This document shows positions 24,256 to 37,040 of a stretch of 64,000 bases of DNA, piece by piece. This stretch comes from Rutidosis leptorrhynchoides (lineage: Eukaryota; Streptophyta; Magnoliopsida; Asterales; Asteraceae). Below the pieces are notes generated by a model that saw only the letters and a list, made by a program, of their open reading frames with translations, was not told the DNA's origin and searched no databases. Position 1 is the first letter of the stretch; each line of letters starts with the position of its first letter. Position numbers and translations under genes: made by a program. The stretch spans positions 541,995,001-542,059,000 of the forward strand of contig NC_092335.1 of the NCBI RefSeq assembly GCF_046630445.1. Reading direction: 5' to 3'.

Positions 24256-25965
24256 ATGGTCTAGCGGGCCAGTTGTCTCCTTTTCGATTTTTAAAAGGGG
24301 TAAATGGGTAATTTCACTTGGGGAACGACTTTAGGGCTCCAAGGGTCAATTAGTGGGTGCCTTTACTTCACTTTTACCTACCTTATCTTCATCCACTTCA
24401 AGTAGAGAGAGAGAGAGAGTTTCCTTGTAAGAGAAAGCTCAATTCGAGGAGGAAGAAGGTTGTTTTGGGTCAAAGTGCGTGTTTTAAAGTTGTTCATCTA
24501 CTCCCTAGCTACGTTATGATTGTGGTGGTAAGTTCTAAACCTAATTCCTCTACTTAATTAGTGATAAGGGTTAGGGTTTGGGTTAGTGATGAACATAGAA
24601 CCCTTTTGTTAGTGAATTGGGGGTTTTGGGTGAGTTTGGGACATGAGGACCCAAAGGATGACTAACCTATGGTTTTGAAATGTTAAATGTGTTTTCGAGT
24701 CTTAAATTGGTTAGTAATTACTAGCAAACCTTGTGATTAAGTATATGGGTGTTATTTGGGTTGTGGGTGACCCAAATGGGTGTGTTAACCTTGAAATGGG
24801 TCAAATGAGTCTTGGGTGACCTAAGTTGTAAAATGAGCGTGTGGATGCGATAACCTTACGCTATTAAGTGGGTTAAGACCGTTTTGGGCTAGTGTTAGGG
24901 TTTTTGGCGAAGTTGACCTAATTTGGGGTTAAGAGTGCAAATGGGTCAAGATTTGCACTATGGGTCAACATGTTGCTAAGATGGTAAGTGGGTTAGTTGA
25001 CCAACTTGATTGTGTGATTGATTATATGCATAATGTATTAGGTAGGTTATATTGAAGGTCGCAAGCTTGATCTCTCATTCACCGAAGGCGTTAAGGTGAG
25101 TGGAATAATTATATATATGCGTATATAGTGTATTTGCTTGCGGGCTTGTGGTTAGTGCTATCCGGGCATGTGGATTCACTATAGTGTTATCCGGGCGTGT
25201 GGATTCACTACTCTTTTGTGCGATGGAGACCACATGTGCGTGAAGGGTGGTTCGGTAAGTGCAGACGTCCACCTAGGGGGTTAGTTATACTAACGGTCAT
25301 TGTGCGAGTACCAACGGTCATTGTGCGAGTACGGTTCCCTTGTGTGCGTTATGGTTAACCATGGTTATGTGTGATAGTTTGTTTTAGCATATTAAATTGT
25401 GTACTATATGCTTTTGGGTAATGCTAGCTCATTGAGATTGCGGATATCTAGTTTTGCATTGTGATTGCATAGTTGCTAAATTGGTAGCTCGTACACGGTA
25501 TTGTGTAAGTATTTGCAGGTGAATAGATTATATATGTATATGTATAATTATTGCATTCACTATGATTTAGCTTACCCTCTCGTTGTTTACCTTTTTAGGC
25601 TCGGGCTTGGATAAGGGCAAAGGTATTCAGTTGGATTAGTGGTTTCCCGTTTGTTTTGGTTGGGGGACGCTTTTTGGAAGTTTATGGCTTTTGAAGTTCG
25701 ATCAAGATTTGGGTAGTTTAATCCCAAAACCCATGCTCTAGATGTCATTGGAAGTTAAACTTTTTGGCCGAAACTTGTAATTTTGAACGAAATTCGTAAG
25801 ACGGGCCGTTGTGGGCCCGGTATTGTAAAAATTGTCTTTCATCATGGAATTTCTTTAGTTTTATATATATTGACATGTTGTAAAAGTGGTTTCGTATAAA
25901 AGTGTCTGGAAGCGGGTTTTCCGCTCACGTAAGTTGGACCCCATGATCAGTTACTGATAGTTCAT

Positions 25966-26048
25966 TGGGACATCGTCCCAAAAGGCTGGATGCCGTCCTG
26001 GCCTTCAGATCTGGACGCCGTCCAGAATGCTGGACCCCGTCCAGATGT
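25966..26048 (+). repeat. Phased dyad array 2 in C LTR (four units)
   Basis: Units start at 25968, 25988, 26013 and 26032, so spacing is 20, 25 and 19 bp as in the first array. TCTGGACGCCGTCCAGA is a perfect 8-1-8 dyad. Others have lost CpG bases, for example GGACATCGTCC. Confidence 0.8.
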
Positions 26049-26113
26049 ACTAATCCAGAATTATTATTTTTTTTGATCGTATTTTGGTATAACGAGGGTT
26101 GGGATGTTGCAAG

Positions 26114-26125
26114 TGGTATCAGAGC
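26114..26125 (+). promoter_or_regulatory. Primer-binding site of element C
   Basis: TGGTATCAGAGC lies two bases after the LTR end CA. This is the initiator-tRNA-Met-type primer site. Confidence 0.88.
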
Positions 26126-26496
26126 ATGGTCTAAGGGATTTAGGCGACTTGAGATAGGTGCCTAGACTTAGACTTTATTATGTATGTGCTTTACGCGGGA
26201 CTTGTAGGAGACGGGTCGGACCGGGGATTGTTTAGTGCATAGGTTTATGTGATCTAACTATGCGCTAATTTTTTTTCGTGTTGTGCTTTGCAATCATCAA
26301 GCGAGATAAACGTTGTACTAGCAAGTTAATGCGACGTGATCGCGTAACAATGACTAGCTACCATTGTTACGGGTTCAAATCGTGTCAAACAAGCGATGTA
26401 CGGTGATTGTTGAGCAAGATGGGGCGGTGAGGCGTATATGTGTATATATTGTGGCATGTCCTTGTATCGTTGTTTAATCTATTTCCGTTTTATAGT

Positions 26497-28118
26497 ATGA
26501 AGATAAGAAACGAGCACGACACCAATGACAGAAGTACGAGTGAGGATGCCAAGTTTACGGCCAAAGTTGAGGCCATCTTTAAGAAACAAAAAGCGGAGTT
26601 TCTCGCGGACGTCCGAAAGGTCTTCCAAGATTCGGTCGATGAACAAGTAACCGATTTAATTAATGAACGAATGAAGGCCGCAATCGAAGAGGCACTTGAC
26701 GCTAGAAATATTTATGCTCGCAGTGAAGGAGGTGATGGTAACGGTGGGTATGGAAGGCGAGACTTCCATTACAAAAATTTCAAAGATGCCCAACCTCCTA
26801 TGTTTAATGGAGTGAGGGACCCGGTAAAAAGTACATATTGGATCTCCGACATCGAGGGGGCCTTCCGTATCGCAGAATGTTGTCCCGAGAAGCAAACGAG
26901 GTACGGTTCTAGCATGTTACGCGAAGAGGCGAAGATGTGGTGGGATGATAAGATTCAATTATATGGGGAAGAACAATGTATGAGCTTGACATGAGAGGAG
27001 TTTAAGAAAGAGTTCTTTGGTGAATTTCGAACTCCATCCGACCTTAATCAAATCTGGGATGAGTTACGCGAATTATGACAAGGTTCTATGGACTTGGTTA
27101 CTCTCAAGTCTACCTACTTGTCCAAGACTCGTTTTTGTCCTGAGCATGTGGGTGATGACCAAATGTTGATGCTAGATTTTTATCGTACTCTGAACGATGA
27201 GTTGAAACGTAAGATTAGCCGGGGAATGGCTAAGTCTTTTGAAGAGTTATACGTGTTGGCTCGGGGTTTTGAACCGGAAGTTCCAAAGAAAAGTGATTTC
27301 TCTTTTTGTAAAAGAAAGTTTGAAGGTTCAAGCCATTCAAAATTTTCAAGCAAGAAGAACAAAAAGGGTTCCGAGAGCGTTAATAGTGTGAAGAAGGGTG
27401 GTTTTAAAGAATTTAAACCTCGGTGTTATAATTGTGGGCAATAAGGACATCTATCCCATGATTGCACGAACCCGGCGACAACCAAAATCACTTGCTTTAA
27501 TTACAATAAAGAAGGACACCGGAAGTCGGAGTGTCCTGATTTGCGTACCGATCAAGTTAAAAGGCTAGAGAAGGCGGCGGGAACGGCGAGAGGACGAAAT
27601 TATTTGATGACCAATGAGGAGGCCAATCAATCCAATGAAGTTGTCTCAGGTACTTTCATGGTTAACTCTAATCCGGCAAGAATCCTATTTGATAGCGGTG
27701 CAAACTTGTCGTTTGTGTCTCCGCGTTTTGTGTCTAAGCTTGATAAATCGCTAGCTAAGTTAAGTCATCCGGTAGAAGTTGAAATAGCGGATGGTAAGAC
27801 AGTGCTAGGGGTTGACGTTTGTAATGATTGTGATATTGTTTTTGGCACCGAAACGTTTAAAATTGATCTTATCCCGATGACGTTGGATGAATTCGATATT
27901 GTCGTTGGTATGGATTGACTCGATCGTTATAGAGCCAATATTGCATGCCATGAAAAATCTATTCATGTGAAGACCCCAAGTGGGGGAGAGTTAATTATTC
28001 ACGGCGAGCGACGGAGAAGACTTGTGCCATTATGCACTATTGCACGGGCACGCCGTTTTCTTAGTAGTGCTGGTATGGCTTTTCTTGCCCACGTAGTTGA
28101 TACTCGCGAAGAGCCACC
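26497..28118 (+). pseudogene. Element C gag and protease remnant
   Basis: The start ATG at 26497 gives a charged, coiled-coil-like N-terminus (KVEAIFKKQKAEFLADVRK). The gag core follows (PPMFNGVRDPVKSTYWI, then AKMWWDD). CCHC knuckles come next: CYNCGQ, stop, GHLSHDC, and a second, CFNYNKEGHRKSEC, whose second Cys is Tyr. Protease has ILFDSGANLSFVSP, with the active-site DSGA, and ends near FDIVVGMD. Stops at about 26991 (TGA after MSLT), 27076 (TGA after LREL), 27442 (TAA in the knuckle) and 27916 (TGA after VGMD) break the frame. Three of the four are explained by Trp or Arg codons changed by a single transition. The frame ends at the insertion of LTR F. Confidence 0.85.
28114..28118. repeat. 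Target-site duplication of solo LTR F (CCACC), left
   Basis: CCACC is repeated at 31904-31908. The coding frame of C continues across the insertion when one copy is removed. Confidence 0.85.
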
Positions 28119-28394
28119 TCTAACGACCCGTCCTAATCCATCTGGACGAATACATTACATTTGGTTACATCGCAAGGTACTTGACCTCTATATGATACAT
28201 TTTACAAACATTGCATTTGTTTTTAAAAGGCACACTTTCATTATATCGAAAGTTGACGGCATGCATACCATTTCATAATATATCCAACTATAATTGACTT
28301 AATAATAATCTTGATGAACTCAATGACTCGAATGCAACGTCTTTTGAAATATGTCATGAATGACTCCAAGTAATATCTCTAATTTGAGCAAATG

Positions 28395-28468
28395 CACATC
28401 GGAAGGTTTCTTTCATACCTGAGAATAAACATGCTTTCAAGTGTTAACCAAAAGGTTAGTGAGTTCAT
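28395..28468 (-). promoter_or_regulatory. Shared LTR module in F
   Basis: The hairpin at 28445-28458 reads TAACC-AAAA-GGTTA on the plus strand. Both ends of the stem are changed relative to B (CAACC/GGTTG), so pairing is kept. The donor-like CTCAG|GTATGA is intact, with the exon-side G at 28419. Confidence 0.55.
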
Positions 28469-29389
28469 TAGTTTATCATAAATAATCATTTTTCAATAAT
28501 ATAATAGACCACAAGATTTTCATTTCCATTTCTCATAAATATACGTCTCATGCATAGAGACAAAAATCATTCATATGGTGAACACCTGGTAACCGACCTT
28601 AACAAGATGCATATAGAATATCCCCTATCATTTCGAGACTCCCTTCAGACATGATAAATTCGAAGTACTAAAGCATCCGGTACTTTGGATGGGGCTTGTT
28701 GGGCCCGATAGATCTATCTTTAGGATTCGCGTCAATTAGGGTGTCTGTTCCCTAATTCTTAGATTACCAGACTAAAAAGGGCATATCCGGTTTAATAATC
28801 CAGCCATAGAATGTAGTTTCATTTACTTGTGTCTATTTCGTAAAACAGTTATAAAAGCGCATGTATTCTCAGTCTCAAAAATATATATTGCAAAAGCATT
28901 TAAAAAGGGAGCAAATGAAACTCACCATACTGTATTTTGTAGTAAAAATACATATGACGATATTGAATAACTAGACAATGCAGGGTTGGCCTTGGATTCA
29001 CAAACCTATAGCATTTGTATATTTATTAAAATGTATAATCGTAATCGAACAAGTTTATATATTATCTTAAATTATATATTATATTTAGTTTGTGTATATA
29101 TTCAAAATGTTTAATATCTATATATTTAGTTATATTAATATATCTATATATATATGGTTAGTATTATATAAAAAAATATCATTAGTTTGTTATATATAAG
29201 TATTTATATAAATATTGTTATTATGTTTGATATGTAGGTATATAAACTGTTAATATAATTATAATACATGTATTAAGCTTATTTTAGGTACAAAATAGCT
29301 ATTTGTAATAAAATGATAGTTTTGATAATAATGATTTTCTAATAATAATAACTTTCTTAATATCGATAATACTAATAATAATAACGATA

Positions 29390-29410
29390 TTGTTAAAATT
29401 GATACTTATG

Positions 29411-29443
<33 letters not shown>

Positions 29444-30060
29444 GTAAAAGTAATAATTACAAAAATGATACTAATACTAATATTAGTGAAAAATAATAAT
29501 AACTTGTATTGTTTTTCTAATAACAATAATAATAATTCTATTCATAATCATAATCTTCGTGTCAAATTTCTATGATAACGACTAAAATTTCTTATAACAT
29601 TATTTTGTACCTATAATCATAACTTTTACATGTATTCGTATACTTACAACTATTTTCTATAATCATTATCCTATTATCTTTTATTATATATTTATGTTAT
29701 TAATATACTTAATATCCTCGAAATCATAATACTAGTAATAATAATACAATAATAATGATAGTAATATTACTAAAATTGATATAATAATAATGGCTTTAAT
29801 ACTAATTCTTATATTCATACAAAATATATTAATACAACTAATGCTTAAAGTTATTACTAGTCTTAATAATAATGATAATAATAATTTTACTCATTTTAAT
29901 GATAATAATAATAGTAATAATCATAATCATGATAATATTAATAATAGTTATACTAGTAATAACCATAATAATAATTCTTTTAATTATTCTACTAAACATA
30001 TTACTAATATTAGTAATAACAACAATTAACAATAACTACTAATAATAATAATAACAAAAT
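29390..30060. repeat. AAT-rich low-complexity zones in solo LTR F
   Basis: Imperfect AAT/ATT triplet runs occupy most of this stretch. Open frames here are low-complexity artefacts. Confidence 0.8.
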
Positions 30061-30129
30061 AATAAAAATAAGGATAATAAAAAAAAATGGTGACTACCTC
30101 ACAATAATAAGCTCCAAAAATAAGATGCC

Positions 30130-30205
30130 CTTGTAGGGGCTCGAACCAGCGACCTCACACCCACCCGAACATACCCATAACCACTCATCTGCCCAACCAT
30201 TTCTG
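30130..30205 (-). other. tRNA-like block in solo LTR F
   Basis: The minus strand has GAGTGGTTATGGG (A-box-like), GTGAGGTCGCT, then GGTTCGAGCCC, a perfect match to the pol III B-box pattern GGTTCGANNCC. It ends with a GCCC/GGGC hairpin. The order matches 13445-13525 in B. Confidence 0.5.
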
Positions 30206-31514
30206 TTTTAACCCAATTTTTTATTTCTTTTATATTGTTTTCGGTTCCCTTCTTCTTCTTCTTCTTCATACTTTACGTTTTAATCGACCAAAACAACCCA
30301 ATTTATCATAGCTGTGATCTAGATACTTCAGAACAAATCCTAAATTATCAAATTCAAATGTCTGTGTAAACTGAAAATGAAAAAAAAATTAAAATAAAAA
30401 TTAAACCGCTGCTGCAGTTCGCTATTTTTATAAAAAAAGAAATTTGATTTTTGATTTTAAGGACGTTTTAGCTAATGATCCCTTCATGAAAGAGTTGCTA
30501 AATCATACCTATAAACTTTATAAATCATCAATTTAACTTGATTTATAACAGAAAATTCGAATTTGCTTGAAGAACATCCTGTTGACTTTTGTTTCAAGAA
30601 CTTTGACTTCTAAAATTAATAATCGATTTGATGATTTGAGGCTTGAAATTTTACACAGAGTTTAAATGAAATACTTCTAACATCATCACATTAACAGAAT
30701 TTGAAAACTCACAACAATTCGATTCATGGTACAATATCAGACGCGAACAGAAAGCAGCTATGTTCTTGCCCCTTTTCTTTTCTTTTTCTTTTTTTTAAGT
30801 AAAAACAGATGATAGAAGGTGATTATAATTAATATGGATAATGGAAAAAATTAAAGGAATCTTTCCTTATCAAAACCAGGAGCTGATCGATTGATATAGC
30901 TGGAGGGTTGTTGACAGAGGGTCACGAGTAGAACAGAGATAAGGAATTTAGAACAGATAATGATATATTACGCGTTATAGTTTAGTTTTATATTATATTT
31001 AATATTAAATAATAATTATTTATTACATTATCAATATAACAATTAATATTAAATATTAATTAATAATTATATTACTTGTATAACAATACTATCATTAAAA
31101 TTAATTGTAATAATAATTATGAAAGTAGTAATAATAATATTAATAAGACAACTATATTTTTTTTTAGTTATTCATAATACTAATAACCATGAAAATAATA
31201 ATAATAATAATATTAATAAAGATAACAAATTAATGTATTAAATTTCATATCTATATATTATTCATTGAAAATAATAATATAACTAATACTGATATTAATA
31301 TTAATGTTAATATTAATTAGAATAATGAAAGTAATAATAATATTGCTATAACAACTGAATTTTTTTAACTTGTAATAAGATTTCATATTTTAACCTTACA
31401 TGATATAAATTATTTAATACTTATGTTATATAATAACATATTTGAATATGTAATATTTGTATAATTTATATATAATACAATGTACATATATTATTAATTA
31501 TATAGAAATCATTC

Positions 31515-31617
<103 letters not shown>

Positions 31618-31903
31618 TTCTAATAGTAACTTAGCTATTATATATATTATTTTACGTTTTTAACTTTAATGTTTACATTATATTTATTATCTCTAATTAT
31701 TATTATATATATACTTTCATCTATATTTACACATTTATTTACACACAATTATTCGTGAATCGTCGGGAATGGTCGAATGGTAATTGAATACATGAACATA
31801 GTTTCAAAGTTTTTGAGACTTTAACATTACAGACTTTGCTTATCGTGTCGAACTTATATAAAGATTAAGTTTAAATTTGGTCAGAAATTTACGGGTCGTC
31901 ACA

Positions 31904-33625
31904 CCACCGTCCATTCGTGAAATTCCGGTGGTTAGTGAATTTGAAGACGTTTTTCCCGATGAATTACTGGGTGTTCCGGTGGAAAGACAAGTTGAATTTC
32001 GCATTGAGTTGGTTCCGGGGGCTACTCCCATTACTAAAACTCCTTATCGTTTAGCACCGACGGAAATGCAAGAGTTGTTAAATCCAACCCAAGAGTTTCT
32101 TGAGAAGGGTTTTATTCGACCGAGTGCTTCACCGTGGGGCGCTCCAATTTTATTCGTGAAAAAGAAGGATGGTAGTATGCGGATGTGCATCGATTATCGA
32201 GAGTTGAATAAAGTGACGATAAAGAATCGTTATCCATTACCTCGGATTGACGATTTGTTTGATCAACTCCAAGGTGCAACTTATTTCTCTAAAATTGACC
32301 TACGGTCCGGCTATCACCAAATGCGGGTCTGTGAGGAAGATATTGAGAAAACGGCCTTTCGAACGCGTTATGGGCATATCAAGTTTGTAGTTATGCCCTT
32401 TGGTCTTACGAATGCACCGACGGCATTCATGGATCTTATGAACCGAGTGTGCCAACCTATGTTGGACAAGTCAGTTATTGTGTTCATTGACGACATACTT
32501 GTCTATTTGAAGAGTATGAAGGAGCATGAACATCATTCGCCTGGTGTGTTGAAGACGTTGCGGAAGGAGAAGTTGTATGCAAAATTCTCCAAATGTGAAT
32601 TTTGGCTAAGGGAAGTTCAATTCCTTGGCCATATTGTGAACAAAGATGGTATTCAAGTAGATCCGGGGAAGATTGAGACGGTGAAGAGTTGGGGACGACC
32701 GACTGCGCCTACGGAAATCCGAAGTTTTCTCGGATTGGCCGGTTATTATCGTCGGTTTATCCAAGACTTTTCCAAAATTGCTTCTCCTTTGACAAAGTTA
32801 ACGAGAAAGAATGTGAGATTTAATTGGGAAAACGAGCAAGAAATTTCTTTCCAATTGTTAAAAGAGAAGTTATGTCAAGCTCCGGTTTTAGTGCTGCTGG
32901 AAGGTGTAGAAGACATGACGGTTTATTGTGACGCTTCTTTAAATGGGATCGGTTGTGTTCTAATGCAACGAGGTAAAGTCATCGCGTATGCCTCTCGACA
33001 ATTGAAGGAACACAAAATGAGATATCTGACTCACGATCTCGAGTTGGCGGCGGTGGTTCATGCGTTGAAAATTTGGCGCCATTACTTGTACGCTATCAAA
33101 TGTACGATTTATTCGGATCATAAGAGTTTGAAACATCTTTTTGATCAATGAAATTTGAATTATCGTCAACGTAGATGGATGGATGTGGTGAAAGACTATG
33201 ATTGTGAAATACTTTATCATCCGGGTAAGGCGAATGTGGTTGCGGATGCGTTAAGTCGGAAGAGTCAACATCCGGCGATACGAGTAGGATCGTTACGCAT
33301 GATTATTACTAACGATTTTCTTGTAAAGCTCGGTGAGATACAAATTGAAGCTTTTGGTAACAATAAGCATGAGGAGCGAATTGTGGGCCAAACAGAGTTT
33401 ATTACCTTAGGCCCGCATGGTTTGTTATCCTTCCAAGGACGAGTGTGGGTGCCTAGAATGGGAGATTACTGACGAGTGCTACTTGACGAAGCACAAAGTC
33501 AAAGTATTCCATCCATCCGGGCGCGACAAAGATGTATTATGATTTAAAGAAAGAGTATTGGTGGCCGAGCATGAAACATGATGTTGATAAGTATGTTGAG
33601 CAATGCGTCACGTGTTTGCAAGTTA
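31904..33625 (+). pseudogene. Element C pol remnant: RT, RNase H, truncated integrase
   Basis: The frame resumes after the CCACC duplication with [20 protein letters not shown]. Reverse transcriptase carries [26 protein letters not shown] and FIDDILVY. RNase H has VYCDASLNG and [10 protein letters not shown], then a stop at about 33149. A further frame (33155-33472) continues with [22 protein letters not shown] and the linker, ending in TGA at 33470. The integrase start is frame-shifted at about 33475-33530. It is recognisable as [16 protein letters not shown] and CVTCLQV before LTR piece G interrupts it at 33626. The integrase catalytic core and the C-terminus are absent. Confidence 0.85.
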
Positions 33626-34714
33626 TGTCATACCCCATCCTAATCCATCTGGACGAAGTCACCAACATCTGGTCCCATTGCGATGATCGACTCCAAATAA
33701 TGTCTTTAAAATGAGCAAATGCACAGCGGAAGATTTCTTTCATACCTGAGAATAAACATGCTTTAAAGTGTCAACCAAAAGGTTGGTGAGTTCATAAGTT
33801 TATCATAAAACAATAAAATTCATCATTTTGATATACCACAAGATTTAAATCCTGCATGGTACAAATGGGCCCGAATCCTATACCCACCTGTAATGTACAT
33901 GCAATATCTTTTAAATACAGTACACCTTTCTCGTGTACGAAAATCATTTTTCATAAATCTTAGTAACCGTACACATATCTCGTGCACAAAAATAACATAC
34001 ACATAACCTATGTATAAAATCATTCTCTCGATACATAACATTCACTTTTCATGCTTTCATAACTTGGCTTGGTAACCGACCTTAACATATAATGCGCATA
34101 ATAATATCTCCAAAACAGAACATCTCATCTGTATAATAATCATATAAACTTCGAAGTACTAAACACCACGCCCACTATCCCTTCTGTCTAGTGAACATTC
34201 TGGGTGGGGGTGTTAAACCCGGTAGCTACCTTTAGGATTCGCGTGAATTAGGCGTGCACTAATTCTTAAAATTAGTGATGTTACCTAATTCTTAGGTTAC
34301 CAAGCAATAATAATCAGGGGAAAAATATTTATATCAATTGTGGAAATTATCACGTCCACATAATTCAATGGTGGCAATTATCACGTCCACATAATTCATT
34401 CGAGGAATGTTTTGCTTGTGTCTATCTCGTCAAACATTTATAAGAGCATTTCATGTATTCGCAGTTCAAAATGTATTTCAAAAGCATTTAATAAAGCCGT
34501 TGTAAAAGTAGCGCATGTATTCTCAGTTCCAAAAATGTAAAGAGTAAAAGGGAATCAAATGAACTTACTTAATGTATTTTGTAGTAAAAATACATATGAC
34601 TATATTGAACAACGCAGGGTTGGCCTCGGATTCACGAACCTATATCATTTGTATATTCATTAATACATCTAATCGTAACTAAACAATTTCCTATATTATA
34701 ACTCTATATACTAA
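33626..34714 (-). mobile_element. LTR piece G, truncated
   Basis: It starts on the plus strand TGTCATACCCCATCC within integrase of C and contains the shared module (33722-33795, hairpin 33772-33785) and the block around TTCGAAGTACTAAACACC. It ends abruptly at about 34714, where C's 3' LTR resumes in its middle. No right terminus or target duplication is visible. The junction shares a few bases (TTAGG) with the LTR, consistent with deletion. Confidence 0.75.
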
Positions 34715-35181
34715 TTAGGCTCGGGCTTGGATAAGGGCAAAGGTATTCGGTTGGATTAGTGGTTTCCCGTTTGTTTTGGTTGGGGGACGCTTTTTGAAAG
34801 TTTATGGCTTTTGAAGTTCGATCAAGATTTGGGTAGTTTAATCCCAAATCCCATGCTCTAGATGTCGTTTGGAAGTTAAACTCTTTGGTCGAAACTTGTA
34901 ATTTTGAACGAAATTCGTAAGACGGGCCATTGTGGGCCCGGTATTGTAAAACTTGTCTTTCATCATGGAATTCCTTTAGTTTTATACATATTGACATGTT
35001 GTAAAAGTGGTTTCGTATAAAAGTGTCGGGAAGCAGGTTTTCCGCTCACGTAAGTTGGACCCCGTGATCAGTCACTGGTAGTTCATTGGGACGCCGTCCC
35101 AAAAGGCTGGTTGCCGTCCTGGCCTTCAGATCTGGATGATGTCCAGATGTACTAATCCAGAATTTTTTTTTTTTGGATCCT
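34715..35181 (+). repeat. 3' LTR of element C, left remnant
   Basis: It matches 25595 to about 26070 of the 5' LTR, from TTAGGCTCGGGCTTGG. Part of dyad array 2 remains (starts 35089, 35109, 35134), and one unit has been lost. It is interrupted at ATCCT by element D and resumes at 48842-48872. Confidence 0.85.
35177..35181. repeat. Target-site duplication of element D (ATCCT), left
   Basis: ATCCT is repeated at 48837-48841. Confidence 0.85.
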
Positions 35182-35465
35182 TGATATTGCTCAATAACAT
35201 CATATATATCTATCGCAATATCATTAAAAACGCTCTAGAATCAAGGATGATGAAGGTGTTCTACAAATAATAAACCAAGATGCGCAAGTTTATATCGGAA
35301 GAATGATTTACAAAGAATTTTGATGATTTATGACATTGGTTGATCCTGATACGAGTTAGGGTCAAGATAGCACTTTAAAATGATAAAACAAAGCTTCCAA
35401 GGTGTTAGGCTTCGTCCAAATGAAGTAATATTGTAAAGAAAACGAAACAGTCAAAATTAACACAA

Positions 35466-35591
35466 CAGGACGCCGTCCTGGAAGGTGGGACGCCGTCCTG
35501 TCTTTCAATTCGGGACGCCGTCTCGGTAAGTGGGACGCCGTCTAGCCCTTTATACCGGGACGCCGTCCTGCCCTTTGGGACGACGTCCCGT
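35466..35591 (+). repeat. Phased dyad array in D 5' LTR (six units)
   Basis: GGACG starts lie at 35468, 35488, 35513, 35533, 35558 and 35578, so spacing is exactly 20, 25, 20, 25, 20. The first unit CAGGACGCCGTCCTG is a perfect 7-1-7 dyad, and the last, GGGACGACGTCCC, has a different centre base. Confidence 0.88.
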
Positions 35592-35634
35592 AGTAGGTGT
35601 AGCCGATTTTTTGGCTTTTTACCTACTCTCTCCA

Positions 35635-35643
35635 CTTTAAAAC
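35635..35643 (+). promoter_or_regulatory. Possible TATA-like element of D LTR
   Basis: CTTTAAAAC follows the dyad array and a CT-rich run (CCTACTCTCTCCAC). It is placed by position only, since the transcription start is unknown. Confidence 0.35.
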
Positions 35644-36868
35644 TTCAGTTTTTGAGGGACTGTTTCATCAGAATACGAACCAGAGAGTTTAGAGGCGATT
35701 TTCAGGAGCAAATTGGAGAACTCCAACCTCTTTGAAGAGGCTCAACATCAAGGCATCATCCATCAAAACCTTCTTCATCCAAGAACTCTTGTTCTTGTAG
35801 GTTATTTACTTGTTCTCAGCAATGATTTCAGTTAATAATTTGATTGTATTGTTGTCTGTTACCATGATTGTTGGCTAGTTTTTATAATGTTTGTCTAGAT
35901 TAATAACCAAGGTATTGGATGTAATCTTATTGATTGAATGTATTATGCGTGATAGATTGAAGTTTGAATTAAGAACCATGCTTATTGTTGTTAAAATCAT
36001 TTGTATCTAGTTAATTGATATGTTGTTGATAAAGAGAACTCTTGTTGATGTATCATATTGATTTACAATCAACTTGTCTTAGATTGATTGTTTGCTAAAC
36101 CGGACCAAGGGGGTAAACTAGATTAAAACGGTTAAACAAAATAGGAATGAATTGTGTAAAGCGAACGCAAAGACAATTGTTATTCAAGTCTTTGATCTTG
36201 TTGATCAACTAGTCACAAACGAAAAGGTCTAAGTAATAGGGAACCCTCGCTTAGTAATTCTAGTTTGAGTACTTGCTAAAGAGAACTCTTGGCGAGTCGA
36301 TTTAGGTGATTAGCATGCTTATAGTTATTTGATTACAAATACAAGAACCATAGTGAAAAGGGAACCCTTGATCTTGTTATTATATTTACGTGTTTATCCG
36401 AGAGAACTCTTAGTGAACCTATTAGATAACTACACACATAATTATTCAATCAGGACTTAATACCTAAAAATACATCCAATACCGAGGGTAAAATATCTAG
36501 ATAAACATTTCATCTCTTTGATTTAATTCAAAACTATCTTACTTGCTTTATTTGCGTTTATTATCATTTCATAAACTTAAAAGACAAAAATATTGTTTTT
36601 ACATTTAACCTTCTTTGATTTGGCTAAATCGTTAAATAGCCACCAAAACATAAAACTTGTACTTTTAACTTTCATTCACTTAGTTAATCATAATATAGTT
36701 TCTAATTCTAGTTTGACTGATATAACTGTCCTTGGAACGATACATGGAACTAAACCAGTTACTATACTACTACACGATCGGGTACACTGCCCGTTAGTGT
36801 GTAGCAATCTCTAAAACCGGTATTTTCCATACGATAATTCATATACCACTTTTCGCACATCAAGTTTT

Positions 36869-36886
36869 TGGCGCCGCTGCTGGGGA
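36869..36886 (+). promoter_or_regulatory. Primer-binding site of element D
   Basis: TGGCGCCGCTGCTGGGGA lies six bases after the LTR end. It resembles the tRNA-Asp-complementary site typical of Athila elements (family knowledge), with apparent substitutions. Confidence 0.75.
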
Positions 36887-37040
36887 CAGTTTTGTGTCAA
36901 AATAGAATTATTAACTGATTTGTGATTAAGTAGTTTCTTAATTATTTTAAATTTTTAATAATCTTTGATTTTTAAACTTATAGAATCGGTATGTTTAATA
37001 ATTTTTGTTAGTTGTGTGATTGACAGTTTATAGGTCGCAT

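Larger units (their letters stand above)
24138..26111 (+). repeat. 5' LTR of element C
   Basis: It starts TGTAAGATCCCG and ends GGGATGTTGCA. Its right part matches 34715-35181 and 48842-48872. Dyad arrays lie at both ends (24178-24255 and 25966-26048). A TATA-like TTTTTAAAAGG (24288-24298) follows the first array, then a CT-rich and GA-rich stretch. Confidence 0.88.
35182..36862 (+). repeat. 5' LTR of element D
   Basis: It starts TGATATTGCTCAATAAC and ends TTTTCGCACATCA. It contains the six-unit dyad array (35466-35591), then TTTAAAA-type sequence and a CT-rich stretch (about 35620-35645), which is promoter-like. Confidence 0.9.

Noticed and set aside
24075..24311. 78-residue open frame at the start of element C
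   Set aside because: It crosses the target duplication and the dyad array of the LTR, so it is accidental.
29299..30032. Ile/Asn-rich open frames
   Set aside because: They are translations of AAT-rich low-complexity DNA in solo LTR F.
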